Below, in pieces: positions 23,840-33,516 of a stretch of 64,000 nt of DNA. The stretch's first letter is position 1. Each line of letters opens with the position of its first letter. Under the pieces are notes generated by a model. It saw only the letters and a program-made list of their open reading frames with translations, was not told the origin of the DNA and ran no database searches. A program made the translations under genes and the position numbers. Origin of the DNA: JAJEFO01 sp965209045 (GTDB lineage: Bacteria > Pseudomonadota > Alphaproteobacteria > Rhodobacterales > Rhodobacteraceae); contig CBDBPW010000002.1 of the NCBI GenBank assembly GCA_965209045.1, positions 806,001-870,000 of the forward strand. Reading direction: 5' to 3'.

Positions 23840-25228
23840 TCATGACAGGCGCTCCCGCCACAACGCGACCTGCTCCCGCACGCGCTCGGGCGCCGTTCCC
23901 CCATAGGACGTCCGGCTCCGTATCGAATTGCCCGGTCCCAGCACGTCCCGAGCCGGCTCCGTGATCGCCTCATGAACCGACGTCATCTGTTCGAGCGTCA
24001 AGTCCTGCAGATCCTTGTTCTCGGCTTCCGCCATTGCCACCAGCCTGCCGGTCACATGATGCGCCTCCCGAAACGGCAGGCCCGCCTCGCGCACAAGCCA
24101 GTCGGCAAGATCGGTGGATGTCGAAAAGCCTGACGAGGCCGCCGCGTTCAGGGCATCCGGGTCGGCCGACATGTCCCGAACCATGCCTTCCATCGCCGCC
24201 AGCACCAGCATCAGCGAATCCGCGGCGTCGAAGACCTGCTCCTTGTCTTCCTGCAGGTCCTTGGAATAGGCCAGCGCGAGACCCTTCATGACGGTAAGCA
24301 GACCCACGGCGCTCCCGAGGATGCGCCCGGTCTTTGCCCGCACGAGCTCGGCCGCATCCGGGTTCCGTTTCTGCGGCATTATCGACGAACCTGTCGAAAA
24401 GCTGTCCGAAAGCGAAACGAACCGGAACTGCGCACTCGACCAGATGACGATTTCCTCGGCCAGCCGGCTGAGATGCATCGCCGCGATTGCGCTCGCCGCC
24501 AGGAATTCCAACGCGAAATCCCGATCCGCCACGGCGTCCAGCGAATTCGCCATCGGCCGATCGAAACCGAGCGCGCTCGCCGTTGCATCCCTGTCGATCG
24601 GGAAGGACGTTCCTGCCAAGGCGCAGGCACCGAGCGGGCTCTCGTTCATCCGCGTCCGTGCGTCAGCAAGCCTTGACGCGTCGCGCTCCAGCATTTCGAC
24701 ATAGGCCATCATGTGATGGCCCCACGTCACCGGCTGTGCGGTCTGCAGATGCGTGAACCCGGGCATCACCCAGTCAGCGCCGGCTTCCGCCTGGTCCAGG
24801 AGCGCCCGCTGCAGCGCCCTGACGCCCGCAATCGCGGCATCGCATTGGTCCCGCACCCAAAGCCGGAGGTCGGTCGCGACCTGGTCGTTCCGGCTCCGCG
24901 CGGTGTGAAGCCGCCCCGCAGGCGCACCGATCAATTCGTGCAGGCGCGACTCAATGTTCATGTGGATGTCTTCAAGCGCGGCCTGATACCGGAATTTGCC
25001 AGTTTCAATCTCTGACAACACCGTGAGCAGGCCTTCACGGATCGCCTTGGCGTCGCTATCCGTGATGACGCCTGTTGCGGCAAGCATCGCTGCGTGGGCA
25101 AGCGAAGCCTCGATGTCGTGTTGCGCCAACCGCCGGTCGAATCCGATGGACGAATTGATCGCTTCCATGATCGCGTCCGGACCGGCCTCAAAGCGTCCGC
25201 CCCACATCTTGTTCGCGTCGTCAGTCAT
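23840..25228 (-). CDS. argH: Argininosuccinate lyase
   Basis: This 462-residue member of the fumarase/aspartase superfamily cleaves argininosuccinate to arginine and fumarate, the last step of arginine synthesis. The superfamily signature GSSIMPQKRNPD (280-291) contains the catalytic serine S281; TH at 159-160 supplies the conserved histidine, and HTARSRNDQ (108-116) binds substrate. Length is normal. In related Rhodobacterales argH and lysA are close together on the same strand. Here 4.5 kb separate them, most of it the nested transposon and the OsmC gene. The divergent tlpA gene begins 22 bases upstream. Confidence 0.96.
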   Translation of the reverse strand: MTDDANKMWGGRFEAGPDAIMEAINSSIGFDRRLAQHDIEASLAHAAMLAATGVITDSDAKAIREGLLTVLSEIETGKFRYQAALEDIHMNIESRLHELIGAPAGRLHTARSRNDQVATDLRLWVRDQCDAAIAGVRALQRALLDQAEAGADWVMPGFTHLQTAQPVTWGHHMMAYVEMLERDASRLADARTRMNESPLGACALAGTSFPIDRDATASALGFDRPMANSLDAVADRDFALEFLAASAIAAMHLSRLAEEIVIWSSAQFRFVSLSDSFSTGSSIMPQKRNPDAAELVRAKTGRILGSAVGLLTVMKGLALAYSKDLQEDKEQVFDAADSLMLVLAAMEGMVRDMSADPDALNAAASSGFSTSTDLADWLVREAGLPFREAHHVTGRLVAMAEAENKDLQDLTLEQMTSVHEAITEPARDVLGPGNSIRSRTSYGGTAPERVREQVALWRERLS

Positions 25229-25249
25229 CCGGTCTCCGGAGGGAGTTCA

Positions 25250-25807
25250 ATGTGCCGTTTCCTTGCCGTTCTCTACACTTGCCTTGCGCTCGCTGCAAAC
25301 CACGCCATTGCCGACACAAGCCAGCTCGAGGAACTGCGCGAGGGAACGATGAGGAAGCTAGTCTTCTCGGAACCGAGGCCCGCGCCAGGAACCGGCTTCA
25401 CCGACCCGGAGGGTGGCGCACATCAGCTGTCCGACTTAAAGGGCAAGTTCGTCCTCGTCAATTTCTGGGCCACGTGGTGCGCACCCTGCCGCAAGGAAAT
25501 GCCCATGCTTTCGGAACTGCAACGCGAATTCGGCGGCGAGCGGTTCGAAGTCGTGACCATTGCCACAGGACGCAATTCCGTTCCTGGCATCCGCAGGTTT
25601 TTCCGGGAGACGGGTGTCGACAACCTCCCGCTATATCTCGATCCAAGACAGAACCTCGCCCGAAGCATGGCGGTCTTCGGCCTTCCAGCCACGGTGATCC
25701 TTGACGTGGACGGCAGGGAAATCGCCCGGATGCGCGGAGACGCCGAATGGTACGGCGAGAGCGCCAGAGCGATCATCCGGGCCCTGACCGAAGCCCGAGA
25801 AGAGTAG
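25250..25807 (+). CDS. tlpA: TlpA-type periplasmic thiol:disulfide reductase
   Basis: This 185-residue protein starts at ATG 25250, with a GGAGGGAG site 5-6 bases upstream. Residues 1-21 form a signal peptide ending in AIA. The thioredoxin-fold domain contains the redox motif WCAPC (76-80) and a cis-proline region near FGLPATVI. It probably reduces disulfides in periplasmic partners such as apocytochrome c or cytochrome oxidase. It diverges from argH with a 21-bp gap, an arrangement common in Rhodobacterales. Confidence 0.9.
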   Translation: MCRFLAVLYTCLALAANHAIADTSQLEELREGTMRKLVFSEPRPAPGTGFTDPEGGAHQLSDLKGKFVLVNFWATWCAPCRKEMPMLSELQREFGGERFEVVTIATGRNSVPGIRRFFRETGVDNLPLYLDPRQNLARSMAVFGLPATVILDVDGREIARMRGDAEWYGESARAIIRALTEAREE

Positions 25808-25919
25808 CGGTCCACCTTCGAGGCGATGATCCCTTCGCCGAAATCGCGAAGCCCTCTGGTCCCGTTCCCTTGCATCGGATAATCTGGCAAGAACCGCATC
25901 CTTCCCAGGAGGACAACGA

Positions 25920-27293
25920 ATGAACATTGTTCCGAACGACCTCGCGGACGTGATCGAAGCCGACCGCGCGCACATCTGGCATCACTTGATGCAGCACAAG
26001 CCCCTGGAGACGACCGATCCCCGCGTCATGGTCGGAGGCAAGGGCGTGCGCGTCTGGGACGCGGCTGGAAGCGAGTACATCGACGCTGTCTCGGGCGGAG
26101 TGTGGACCGTCAACGTCGGCTATGGTCGCGAGCGCATTGCCAATGCAGTTCGAGACCAGCTCGTTCAGATTCCGTATTTCTCGGGCAGCGCGGGCTCGAT
26201 CCCCGGAGCGAATTTCGCCAGAAAGCTGACAGGACTGATGCCCGGACTGACGCGCGTCTACTATGCGAATTCCGGCTCCGAGGCGAACGAGAAGGCCTTC
26301 AAGATGGTCCGCCAGATTGCGCACAAGAAGCACGGCGGCAGGAAGCACAAGATCCTCTTTCGCGAACGCGACTACCACGGCACGACGATCGCCTGCCTTT
26401 CCGCAGGCGGACAGCCCGAGAGGAATGCCCAGTACGGCCCGTTCACGCCCGGCTTCGTGGAAGTGCCGCACTGTCTCGAGTACCGCGCCCAGGTCGAAAC
26501 CGAGAACTACGGCGAGTGGGCGGCTGACCAGGTCGAAGAGGTCATCCTTCGCGAAGGCCCCGACACCGTCGGCGCGCTATGCCTGGAACCCGTGACGGCC
26601 GGCGGGGGTGTCATACCGCCGCCGGAAGGATACTGGGAACGGATCCAGGAGATCTGCAGGAAACATGACGTCCTGCTTCATGTCGACGAGGTCGTCTGCG
26701 GCGTCGGGCGCACCGGAACGTGGTTCGGCTACCAGCACTTCGGCATCAAGCCCGACTTCGTGACGATGGCCAAGGGCGTGGCCTCGGGCTATGCCGCGAT
26801 CGCCTGCATGGTCACGACAGACGAGGTCTTCGCCATGTTCAAGGACGATGCAGACGACCCCATGAACTATTTCCGCGACATCTCGACCTTCGGCGGCTGC
26901 ACCGCCGGGCCGGCTGCAGCGCTCGAAAACGTCGCGATCATCGAGGAAGAGGACCTCCTGGACAACACCACACGGATGAGCGCACGTCTCATCCACAATC
27001 TGCAATCGCTTCAGGAGAGGCACCGCGTCATCGGCGACGTGCGCGGCAAGGGGCTGTTCTGCGGGGCCGAACTCGTTGCCGACCGCATGACAAAGGAACC
27101 GGTTGACGAGAAAACTGTCCTGGCCGTCGTCGCCGACTGCGCGACGCAGGGCGTCATCATCGGGGCGACCAACCGCTCGCTGCCCGGGCTGAACAACACG
27201 CTTTGCTTCTCGCCCCCGCTGATTTCGGCCGCCGACGACATCGACCGCATCACCGCTGCAGTGGACAAGGCACTGACCAGGACATTCTCCTGA
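25920..27293 (+). CDS. tpa: Taurine-pyruvate aminotransferase (class III)
   Basis: This 457-residue class III PLP aminotransferase closely fits the Tpa of Paracoccus and roseobacters, beginning MNIVPNDLADVIEADRAH. K285 in VTMAKGVASG binds PLP, D256 in LHVDEVV pairs with the pyridine nitrogen, and GSEANEKA (119-126) binds phosphate. The reaction is taurine + pyruvate to sulfoacetaldehyde + alanine. The usual partners (xsc, pta, tauR, tauABC) are not next to it, so the sulfoacetaldehyde step must be elsewhere. A related omega-amino acid or hypotaurine could be an alternative substrate. Ribosome binding site AGGAGG is well placed. Confidence 0.88.
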   Translation: MNIVPNDLADVIEADRAHIWHHLMQHKPLETTDPRVMVGGKGVRVWDAAGSEYIDAVSGGVWTVNVGYGRERIANAVRDQLVQIPYFSGSAGSIPGANFARKLTGLMPGLTRVYYANSGSEANEKAFKMVRQIAHKKHGGRKHKILFRERDYHGTTIACLSAGGQPERNAQYGPFTPGFVEVPHCLEYRAQVETENYGEWAADQVEEVILREGPDTVGALCLEPVTAGGGVIPPPEGYWERIQEICRKHDVLLHVDEVVCGVGRTGTWFGYQHFGIKPDFVTMAKGVASGYAAIACMVTTDEVFAMFKDDADDPMNYFRDISTFGGCTAGPAAALENVAIIEEEDLLDNTTRMSARLIHNLQSLQERHRVIGDVRGKGLFCGAELVADRMTKEPVDEKTVLAVVADCATQGVIIGATNRSLPGLNNTLCFSPPLISAADDIDRITAAVDKALTRTFS

Positions 27294-27379
27294 GATCGGC
27301 CCCGGGGCGGAACGGCGGAAGAGGCTCGTGCATCCGGCCAATCCAAGCGTGGTCGGCCGCGGTCGGCACAAGGCAGAAA

Positions 27380-28552
27380 TCAGAGCAGGTCGAGAAGCTC
27401 CAGCGTCGGCCAGGCATCCGCCGGCAAGCCTAGGCGCACCTGTTCCTTCTGCACCGCGCCGCGGGTCTTGGCGCCGAGGATGCCGTCTATTCCGCCGACG
27501 TCATGGCCGCGAGCCTCGAGTCGTTCCTGCAATGCCTTGACCTGGCCCTCGTCGAGCGCCGTGCCGGGCTCACCCGCGTCGTAGGCAGGAGCCCCCTCGA
27601 GGCGCATCGCGAAGTGCGCCGCCGTGATCACGTACACGAAGCTCTTGTTCCACTCCAGGAACACGTTGAAATTCGGATAGACCATGAAGGCGGGCCCGTT
27701 CCGGCCCTGTGGCAGCAATATCGCCGCTTCAAGATCCGGTGCGGCCAGCTGTCCCGATCTGGGCCTGACCCCGGCCGCCACCCAGTCAGACGCGCGTCTC
27801 CAGTTCTCGAAACCGGTCTCGGACCAGTCGAAGCGCTGCGGCATCCGGACTTCCTGCATCCATGGCTGGTTTCTTCGCCAGCCAAGATTGATGAGCATCC
27901 TGGCGCCCGAAACCAAGGCATCCGTGGGGGAACCCTTCAAGTCGATCTTGCCGTCGCCGTCGCCGTCGACGCCATTGAGAAGAATGTCCTCGGGCAGCAT
28001 CTGAACCATGCCGATTTCGCCGGCCCATGCGCCCGTCGTGCTGGCAGGGTCCAGGCCGCCTCGCTCGAACAGCTCGATCGCGGCAAGAACCTGAGGTCGA
28101 AACAGTTCTGGCCGCCTGCAGTCATGGGCAAGGGTGACCAGTGAATTGACAGTGTTGAAATCGCCCTGAACGACGCCGAAGTCGGTCTCGAAGCCCCAGA
28201 ACGCAAGCAGGACGCCTCGGGAAACGCCGTACTCGCGTTCAATGCGGTCAAAGACATGCGCCCATTTCCTCGCGTTCTCAGATCCATGATGAAGCCGGTG
28301 CTGACTGATCAGGCGCCCGGAGAAATCGATGAATGGAATCTGGAATATCCCCTGGGCCCGGTCTGCCCGGATGACGTTCGGGTCGAGGGCCACATGTTCC
28401 AGGAATCGGTCGACCACCTGCTCCGAATGGCCGTTCACGGCTGCCTCGGACCTGATGCCGGCAAGAAACGCGTCGAATGGCCCCCCGCATGGCTGGGCGC
28501 CGACAGACGCTGCGCCAAGAAGCAGGACGGAAACGGCAATGAGTGTCTTCAC
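27380..28552 (-). CDS. MltB-family lytic murein transglycosylase with peptidoglycan-binding domain
   Basis: This 390-residue exported protein has a signal peptide (1-19, cleavage after VGA). The lytic transglycosylase domain follows; its catalytic glutamate is E122 in FWGFETDFG, and GEIGMVQMLP is the conserved active-site loop. An EF-hand-like calcium loop DGDGDGKID (196-204) is visible. The C-terminal 55 residues form a peptidoglycan-binding domain (GGIDGILGAKTRGAVQ). It cleaves the glycan strand of murein, forming 1,6-anhydro-muropeptides, for wall turnover. No lipobox cysteine is at the cleavage site, so it is probably soluble in the periplasm. Confidence 0.92.
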   Translation of the reverse strand: MKTLIAVSVLLLGAASVGAQPCGGPFDAFLAGIRSEAAVNGHSEQVVDRFLEHVALDPNVIRADRAQGIFQIPFIDFSGRLISQHRLHHGSENARKWAHVFDRIEREYGVSRGVLLAFWGFETDFGVVQGDFNTVNSLVTLAHDCRRPELFRPQVLAAIELFERGGLDPASTTGAWAGEIGMVQMLPEDILLNGVDGDGDGKIDLKGSPTDALVSGARMLINLGWRRNQPWMQEVRMPQRFDWSETGFENWRRASDWVAAGVRPRSGQLAAPDLEAAILLPQGRNGPAFMVYPNFNVFLEWNKSFVYVITAAHFAMRLEGAPAYDAGEPGTALDEGQVKALQERLEARGHDVGGIDGILGAKTRGAVQKEQVRLGLPADAWPTLELLDLL

Positions 28553-28886
28553 GTTCGGAATCCTTCGGAATCGCTCCTGCCGGACTTAGTCGGCAACCGG
28601 CGAACAAGCAACCGGCTTGGGTTGCATCAAGGCTGTCTCCCAATTCAGGATCCCGTCGCAATCCCCCTGATCTCGGGACGGCGGACATGGCCAACGGCGC
28701 CTGTGCCTGAATCGGCCAAGGGCTCCGACATCGCGAGAAGACCCTGCTTCAGGCAACGCAACACGGCTGGAACAGGCCCCCGCGAAGATCACGCCGAAGG
28801 CCAGCCGGCACTTTGGGCGGAGCAAAACTTGACTTGCGCCGCAATCCGCTTGATCGCGCGACCAAAGCGTGCTGCAACCTTCGTTC
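28553..28886. other. Intergenic gap, promoters expected
   Basis: This 334-bp region lies between divergent genes (the transglycosylase and the inositol-monophosphatase-like gene). No coding frame with family resemblance was found. It must contain at least one promoter, but no convincing -35/-10 pair was recognised. Confidence 0.35.
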
Positions 28887-29675
28887 ATGAGCATCGAAGA
28901 AAGGTCTGAGTTCTCGATTGAACTCTGCCGGGCCGCCGGGGCGCTGGCGCGAGACTACTTCGCCCGCCGCGACCAACTGCGCATTGACCAGAAGGGTTCG
29001 CAGGACTGGGTGAGCGAAGCCGACCGCAAGGTCGAAGCTTTCATTCGCGAGAGCATTGCGGAAGCGTGGCCGGAGGACGGAGTCGTCGGCGAAGAACATG
29101 ACGACACCCCTGGCTCAAACGACTTCAAGTGGGTCATTGACCCGATCGACGGCACCACGAACTTCCTGAACGGCATTCCCACCTGGGCGGTGGTTCTTGC
29201 AGGGGTGTCTGCAGGCGAAACGCGGATCGGCGTCATCCATGACCCGATCTACGACGAGACCTTTTCGGCTCTTCGCGGGCGTGGAGCAAGTCTGAACGGG
29301 ACGACGATACGCGTGGCGAACGGCAAGACGCTGGACGACGGGATCGTGGCGGTAGGTTACTCGAATCGGGTAAAGGCCGAGAATGTCGCTTCAACCGTTT
29401 CCGCCCTTCTTGTCCGCGGCACGATGATTCATCGCAATGCCAGCGGAGCACTGTCCTTGGCCTACGTGGCTGCGGGGCGCCTGGTTGGGTATGTGGAAGA
29501 GCACATGAACGCCTGGGATTGCCTGGCAGGCCTGCTTCTCGTGACCGAAGCGGGTGGATTGACCGAAGATCAGGATGCCGACGAGATGATCCGCGACGGG
29601 GGTCGTGTGATCGCCAGTGCACCTCAGGTCTTCGGCGAACTGAAATCCATCGCGACGCCGGCGTGGAGCGCTTGA
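28887..29675 (+). CDS. Inositol-monophosphatase / CysQ family phosphatase
   Basis: This 262-residue protein starts at ATG 28887; an in-frame ATG at 28869 is possible. The lithium-sensitive phosphatase metal site is complete: GEEH (68-71), DPIDGTTNF (85-93) and WDCLAG near 210. Family members hydrolyse inositol-1-phosphate, 3'-phosphoadenosine 5'-phosphate (CysQ) or fructose-1,6-bisphosphate with Mg2+. The substrate cannot be chosen from the sequence alone. The gene is not in an obvious operon, and no sulfate-assimilation gene is adjacent. Confidence 0.88.
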   Translation: MSIEERSEFSIELCRAAGALARDYFARRDQLRIDQKGSQDWVSEADRKVEAFIRESIAEAWPEDGVVGEEHDDTPGSNDFKWVIDPIDGTTNFLNGIPTWAVVLAGVSAGETRIGVIHDPIYDETFSALRGRGASLNGTTIRVANGKTLDDGIVAVGYSNRVKAENVASTVSALLVRGTMIHRNASGALSLAYVAAGRLVGYVEEHMNAWDCLAGLLLVTEAGGLTEDQDADEMIRDGGRVIASAPQVFGELKSIATPAWSA

Positions 29676-30222
29676 CGCTGGTTCAGTGGAAGTCAATGGC
29701 GCTCGGGCATGGGGCCAGGGAGATCGGCGGCCCAGCAACGCCCCGGTCCGGGCCGGTCAGGTCGTCCAGCGAAGCCAGGAAAGTTCGGCATGCAATGGAG
29801 AGGTGCATCCGCGGTCGCCTGGCCCGAGACCCCCGTCCTGCATCCCTGATACGATCCGACACGCCTCTGCCCTGATCCGGGATTGCGCTCGGCCACCGCT
29901 CTCCCCTCCCGCCGAGCGCGAGTTCGAGACAATGCAAGTCGCCTGCAACGGCTTCGAACTCCTTGCACGGGGGACATCCTGTGGGGGTGCGACCAATCGC
30001 GCCAAGGTGCGCATTGGCAAGCGCGCGCGAACGAAAAGGCATGGTGGCGATCACGGACGTTCCCCGCGCCCTGCGTTCAAGGCTCATCCAGACATGCGTG
30101 TCCCGTGGCATCTCTTTCGACAAGGCGGATTCCGCGGTGTTGGCCGTTGGCGTTGAGAGATCGTTGCGCAACCCTTGCGCCTGCATCATCCGCCGGATCC
30201 CTCAGGGAGCCGGACGGGCCCG
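29676..30222. other. Intergenic gap, nothing recognised
   Basis: About 550 bases between two convergent genes. Frames on both strands lack family resemblance and ribosome binding sites. No hairpin with a T tract was recognised. Confidence 0.4.
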
Positions 30223-31290
30223 CTATGCCTCTCCGGGCAGCAGCACCGGCCCTTTCTCGGCAAAGGACATGTGCAGTTCCGTGCCGACCTCCAGCGGCTT
30301 GTCCACGTCATCCTGCACGGCAAAGACCTGTCCGAACCCGCCTTCCAGCGTGTACTCCATCCGCACGCCCACATACGTTGCCTTTGCGACCGTCGCATGC
30401 ACGCCCGCATCGCTGTCAAGAACGATGCGCGACGGACGTACTGCAAGCGTGGCCGGCCCCGGGGACAGTCCTCGCGCCGGCAACTGGTGCCGGTAGCCTT
30501 CGATTTCGATCATCGCGGTTCCGCCATCCAGTTCGACAATTTGGCACTCAATGAGGTTCGCCTCTCCAATGAAGTCTGCCACGAAGCGGTCATTGGGCGC
30601 GTCATATAGCTCACGTGGCGTGCCGGTCTGGGCGATGGCCGCGTTGCGCATCACGACGATCTCGTCGGAAACCGCGAGCGCCTCTTCCTGGTCGTGGGTG
30701 ACGTAGACTACAGTCAGGCCGAGCTCCTGCTGGATCGCACGGATGTCCTCGCGCACCTGCCGGCGCAACTTGGCATCGAGATTCGAAAGCGGCTCGTCAA
30801 AGAGCAGAACCTGTGGCTCGAGCACCAAGGCACGCGCCACCGCGACCCGTTGCTGCTGACCGCCCGACAGTTCGGACGGCAAGCGTCCGTCGAAGCCCTT
30901 GAGACCCACCAGTTCCAGCCCTTGCAACGCGCGAGAACGGGCTTCCGCCTTTCCGAAACCCGAGAAGGTCAGGCCATACATGACGTTTTCCAGCACGCTC
31001 ATGTGCGGAAAGAGCGCGTAGGACTGGAAGACCATCGACACGTCGCGGTCGGTCGCCGGCAGCGTCGTTACATCGACGTCGCCAATGGTGATCCGGCCCG
31101 AAGTGGCCATCTCCAGCCCCGCAATCATCCTGAGAGTCGTGGTCTTTCCGCAACCCGAAGGGCCGAGGAGCGTCACGAGCTTGCCCGCGTCCACTGCGAG
31201 GTCGATGTTGTCGACCGCAACGACATCCTTGCCAAACCTCTTTGAGACGCCCTCGAACCTGATTGGTGCGGCCTTGGATGCGATGCTCAT
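30223..31290 (-). CDS. ABC transporter ATPase, AfuC/FbpC-like
   Basis: This 355-residue ATPase powers the adjacent permease. It has Walker A GPSGCGKTT (43-51), ABC signature LSGGQQQR (141-148), Walker B LLFDE (162-166) and the H-loop YVTHDQEEA. A C-terminal TOBE-like regulatory domain occupies about 240-355. It is the last gene of a leftward operon with a permease and a binding protein. The family covers Fe3+, polyamine, 2-aminoethylphosphonate and hexose-phosphate importers; the substrate is set by the binding protein. Confidence 0.9.
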   Translation of the reverse strand: MSIASKAAPIRFEGVSKRFGKDVVAVDNIDLAVDAGKLVTLLGPSGCGKTTTLRMIAGLEMATSGRITIGDVDVTTLPATDRDVSMVFQSYALFPHMSVLENVMYGLTFSGFGKAEARSRALQGLELVGLKGFDGRLPSELSGGQQQRVAVARALVLEPQVLLFDEPLSNLDAKLRRQVREDIRAIQQELGLTVVYVTHDQEEALAVSDEIVVMRNAAIAQTGTPRELYDAPNDRFVADFIGEANLIECQIVELDGGTAMIEIEGYRHQLPARGLSPGPATLAVRPSRIVLDSDAGVHATVAKATYVGVRMEYTLEGGFGQVFAVQDDVDKPLEVGTELHMSFAEKGPVLLPGEA

Positions 31291-31302
31291 CTCGCGCTCT
31301 CC

Positions 31303-33516
31303 TCAGACATTTGTCCGCGACTGCGTCATGCGGCGCCCAATCTGGGTGCGCCCGACGACGAGCTGCATCAACGCCACGGCGGAGAGCATAACGAAGATCA
31401 GCGTCGTGGAGTAGGCGATCGCGAGACCGTAGTCGTTGTTCTCGACCCGCCCGATGATGTAGCTGGTGGCCATGTCATACTCCGCCGATACAAGGAAAAT
31501 CACGGCCGAGATCGCGGTCATGGCGCGCACGAAGGAATACACGAGCGCGGCGAGAATCGCGGGCCGCAGAAGCGGAAGGATCACCCGGCGGAAAGTTTGC
31601 CACGAGTTTGCGCCGAGCGTCAGGGAGCTTTCGTCCAGCGATTTGTCGAGCTGAGACATGGACGCGATGCCGGCACGCACGCCGACCGGCATGTTGCGGA
31701 AGATGAAACTGACGACGAGGATGATGCCCGTCCCCGTGATCTCGATCGGCGGCACGTTGAAGGCCAGAATGTAACTTACGCCGATGACCGTGCCGGGGAT
31801 TGCGAAGGACAGCATCGTGCCGAACTCGAACGCGCTCTTCCCTGCGAAGCTCTGCCGAGTCAGCAGATAGGCCGTTACCAGCCCAACCGCCCCCGTCAAG
31901 GGCGCTGCAATGGCGGCGATGGTGATCGTCGTCCAGAAGCTGTCCCAGGCGGCACCCGTCCACCGGATGCCCTCTTCCTCGATCCTTATCGAGAAGGCAG
32001 TGACGTAGTGCTTGAAGGTAAGCGAGTTGTTGACCCCCCAAAGCTCCACGACGCTTCCATAGACGATCATGCCGTAGACCGTTGCGGTAAAGGCCGCCCA
32101 GCTGAGCGCCACGATCATCGCCGGAATTGCGAGTCCGTTCGGCATCAACGGATGCACGCCCGCGTCGCCCTTTCCCGAGACGGTCGTATAGCTCTTTCTC
32201 CCAAGCCAGGCCCGTTGGGCGAAGAAGGCGGACAGGGTGAAGAACAGCAAGACCATGGCGAGCACCGCCGCCCGGCCCTGGTCGTACTGCGCACCGACGA
32301 TGGCGAAGAAGATCTCCGTCGAGAGCACGTCGAAGTTGCCGCCCAAAACGAGAGGATTGCCGAAATCGGCCATGCTCTCGATGAAGCCCAGCAGGAACGC
32401 GTTTGCCAGTCCTGGGCGCATGAGCGGCAACGACACCGTCCGGAATGTCTGCCAGCGGTTGGCGCGCAGAGTCTGCGCGGCCTCTTCCATCGACGGCGAG
32501 ACGCCCTCGACCACGCCGATCAGGACGAGGAAGGCAATGGGCGTGAATGCCAGTGTCTGCGCGATCAGCACGCCGGGCATGCCGTAGAGCCATCGGGTAG
32601 GCTGTGTGCCGAAGAGGTCGGCGAAGAAAACGGTCACGGACCCGGACAGGCCGAAGAGCAGGATCAGCGCGAGGCCAATCACGAAGGGCGGCGTGATGAT
32701 CGGCAGCACCGTCAGCGCGCGGAGCACGCGCTTCCAGCGAAAGCCGGAACGGGTCACGACAAGGGCAAAGGCAAGGCCCAGAACCGTGGTGATGAAGCCG
32801 ACGGCGATGGCAAGGACAAGCGAATTCAGCGCCGCGCCGCATCTCGTGCCGTAGAAGCAACCCAGCCCCCACAGGCGATCATCGAAGAACTTGCCGACAA
32901 ATGCCGAGATCGAATACGCGCCTTCGTCGGTCACGAAGGCCGAGAACAGCATGTTCGCGATGGGAAAGAACACGAATGCGGTGACAATTGTGACCACACC
33001 GCCAATCGCGCCGACCACGAAGACGTCACCGTTGACTGCACCCCTCGCGGCGATGCCTTGGGTGAAGAGGAACAGGAAGGCGGAAGCGCAGATCATGGCG
33101 CCGTATCCCATCCCGAACTGGCGATCTCCCAGCGCGCCAAACGCTGCGTTCATCCATTGGAAATTGAATCCGCGAATGCCGATGGAGAATCCCTGGATGA
33201 TCAGCCAGCCAAATCCAAGCGCGCCTGCGACGGTCAGAATGCGGAAATACGTGGGGTCGGACTTCTCCCGCCCGAGAGCCAGAAGCGGCAGGAGGAGAGG
33301 GATCAGCAATGGGGCCAGCCACAGCTTCTCGCCCTGTCCGATCAGGAAAGCGGCTGGGGAATAGTCCTCCTCAAACGGGTAGCCGTCCACCAGCCACTCG
33401 AACGAGAAGAATCCGTCCTCCACCCCGTACCAGGGGCAGAGGACGAAGCCGACCCACCCGGCGATGATCCAGAAGATCAAGACCGGGGGGGTCTGTGCTG
33501 CTTTCGCGGGCGTCAC
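31303..33516 (-). CDS. ABC transporter fused permease, AfuB/FbpB-like
   Basis: This 737-residue membrane protein contains two tandem binding-protein-dependent transport domains. EAA loops are visible in each half, near EGVSPSMEEAAQTLRANRW and SLTLGANSWQTFRRVILP. It has an extended hydrophobic N-terminal part of about 250 residues, as in AfuB-type permeases of about 690-740 residues. The GTG start at 33516 directly follows the TAG stop of the binding-protein gene, so translation is likely coupled. The ATPase gene begins 12 bases downstream of its stop. Confidence 0.9.
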   Translation of the reverse strand: MTPAKAAQTPPVLIFWIIAGWVGFVLCPWYGVEDGFFSFEWLVDGYPFEEDYSPAAFLIGQGEKLWLAPLLIPLLLPLLALGREKSDPTYFRILTVAGALGFGWLIIQGFSIGIRGFNFQWMNAAFGALGDRQFGMGYGAMICASAFLFLFTQGIAARGAVNGDVFVVGAIGGVVTIVTAFVFFPIANMLFSAFVTDEGAYSISAFVGKFFDDRLWGLGCFYGTRCGAALNSLVLAIAVGFITTVLGLAFALVVTRSGFRWKRVLRALTVLPIITPPFVIGLALILLFGLSGSVTVFFADLFGTQPTRWLYGMPGVLIAQTLAFTPIAFLVLIGVVEGVSPSMEEAAQTLRANRWQTFRTVSLPLMRPGLANAFLLGFIESMADFGNPLVLGGNFDVLSTEIFFAIVGAQYDQGRAAVLAMVLLFFTLSAFFAQRAWLGRKSYTTVSGKGDAGVHPLMPNGLAIPAMIVALSWAAFTATVYGMIVYGSVVELWGVNNSLTFKHYVTAFSIRIEEEGIRWTGAAWDSFWTTITIAAIAAPLTGAVGLVTAYLLTRQSFAGKSAFEFGTMLSFAIPGTVIGVSYILAFNVPPIEITGTGIILVVSFIFRNMPVGVRAGIASMSQLDKSLDESSLTLGANSWQTFRRVILPLLRPAILAALVYSFVRAMTAISAVIFLVSAEYDMATSYIIGRVENNDYGLAIAYSTTLIFVMLSAVALMQLVVGRTQIGRRMTQSRTNV

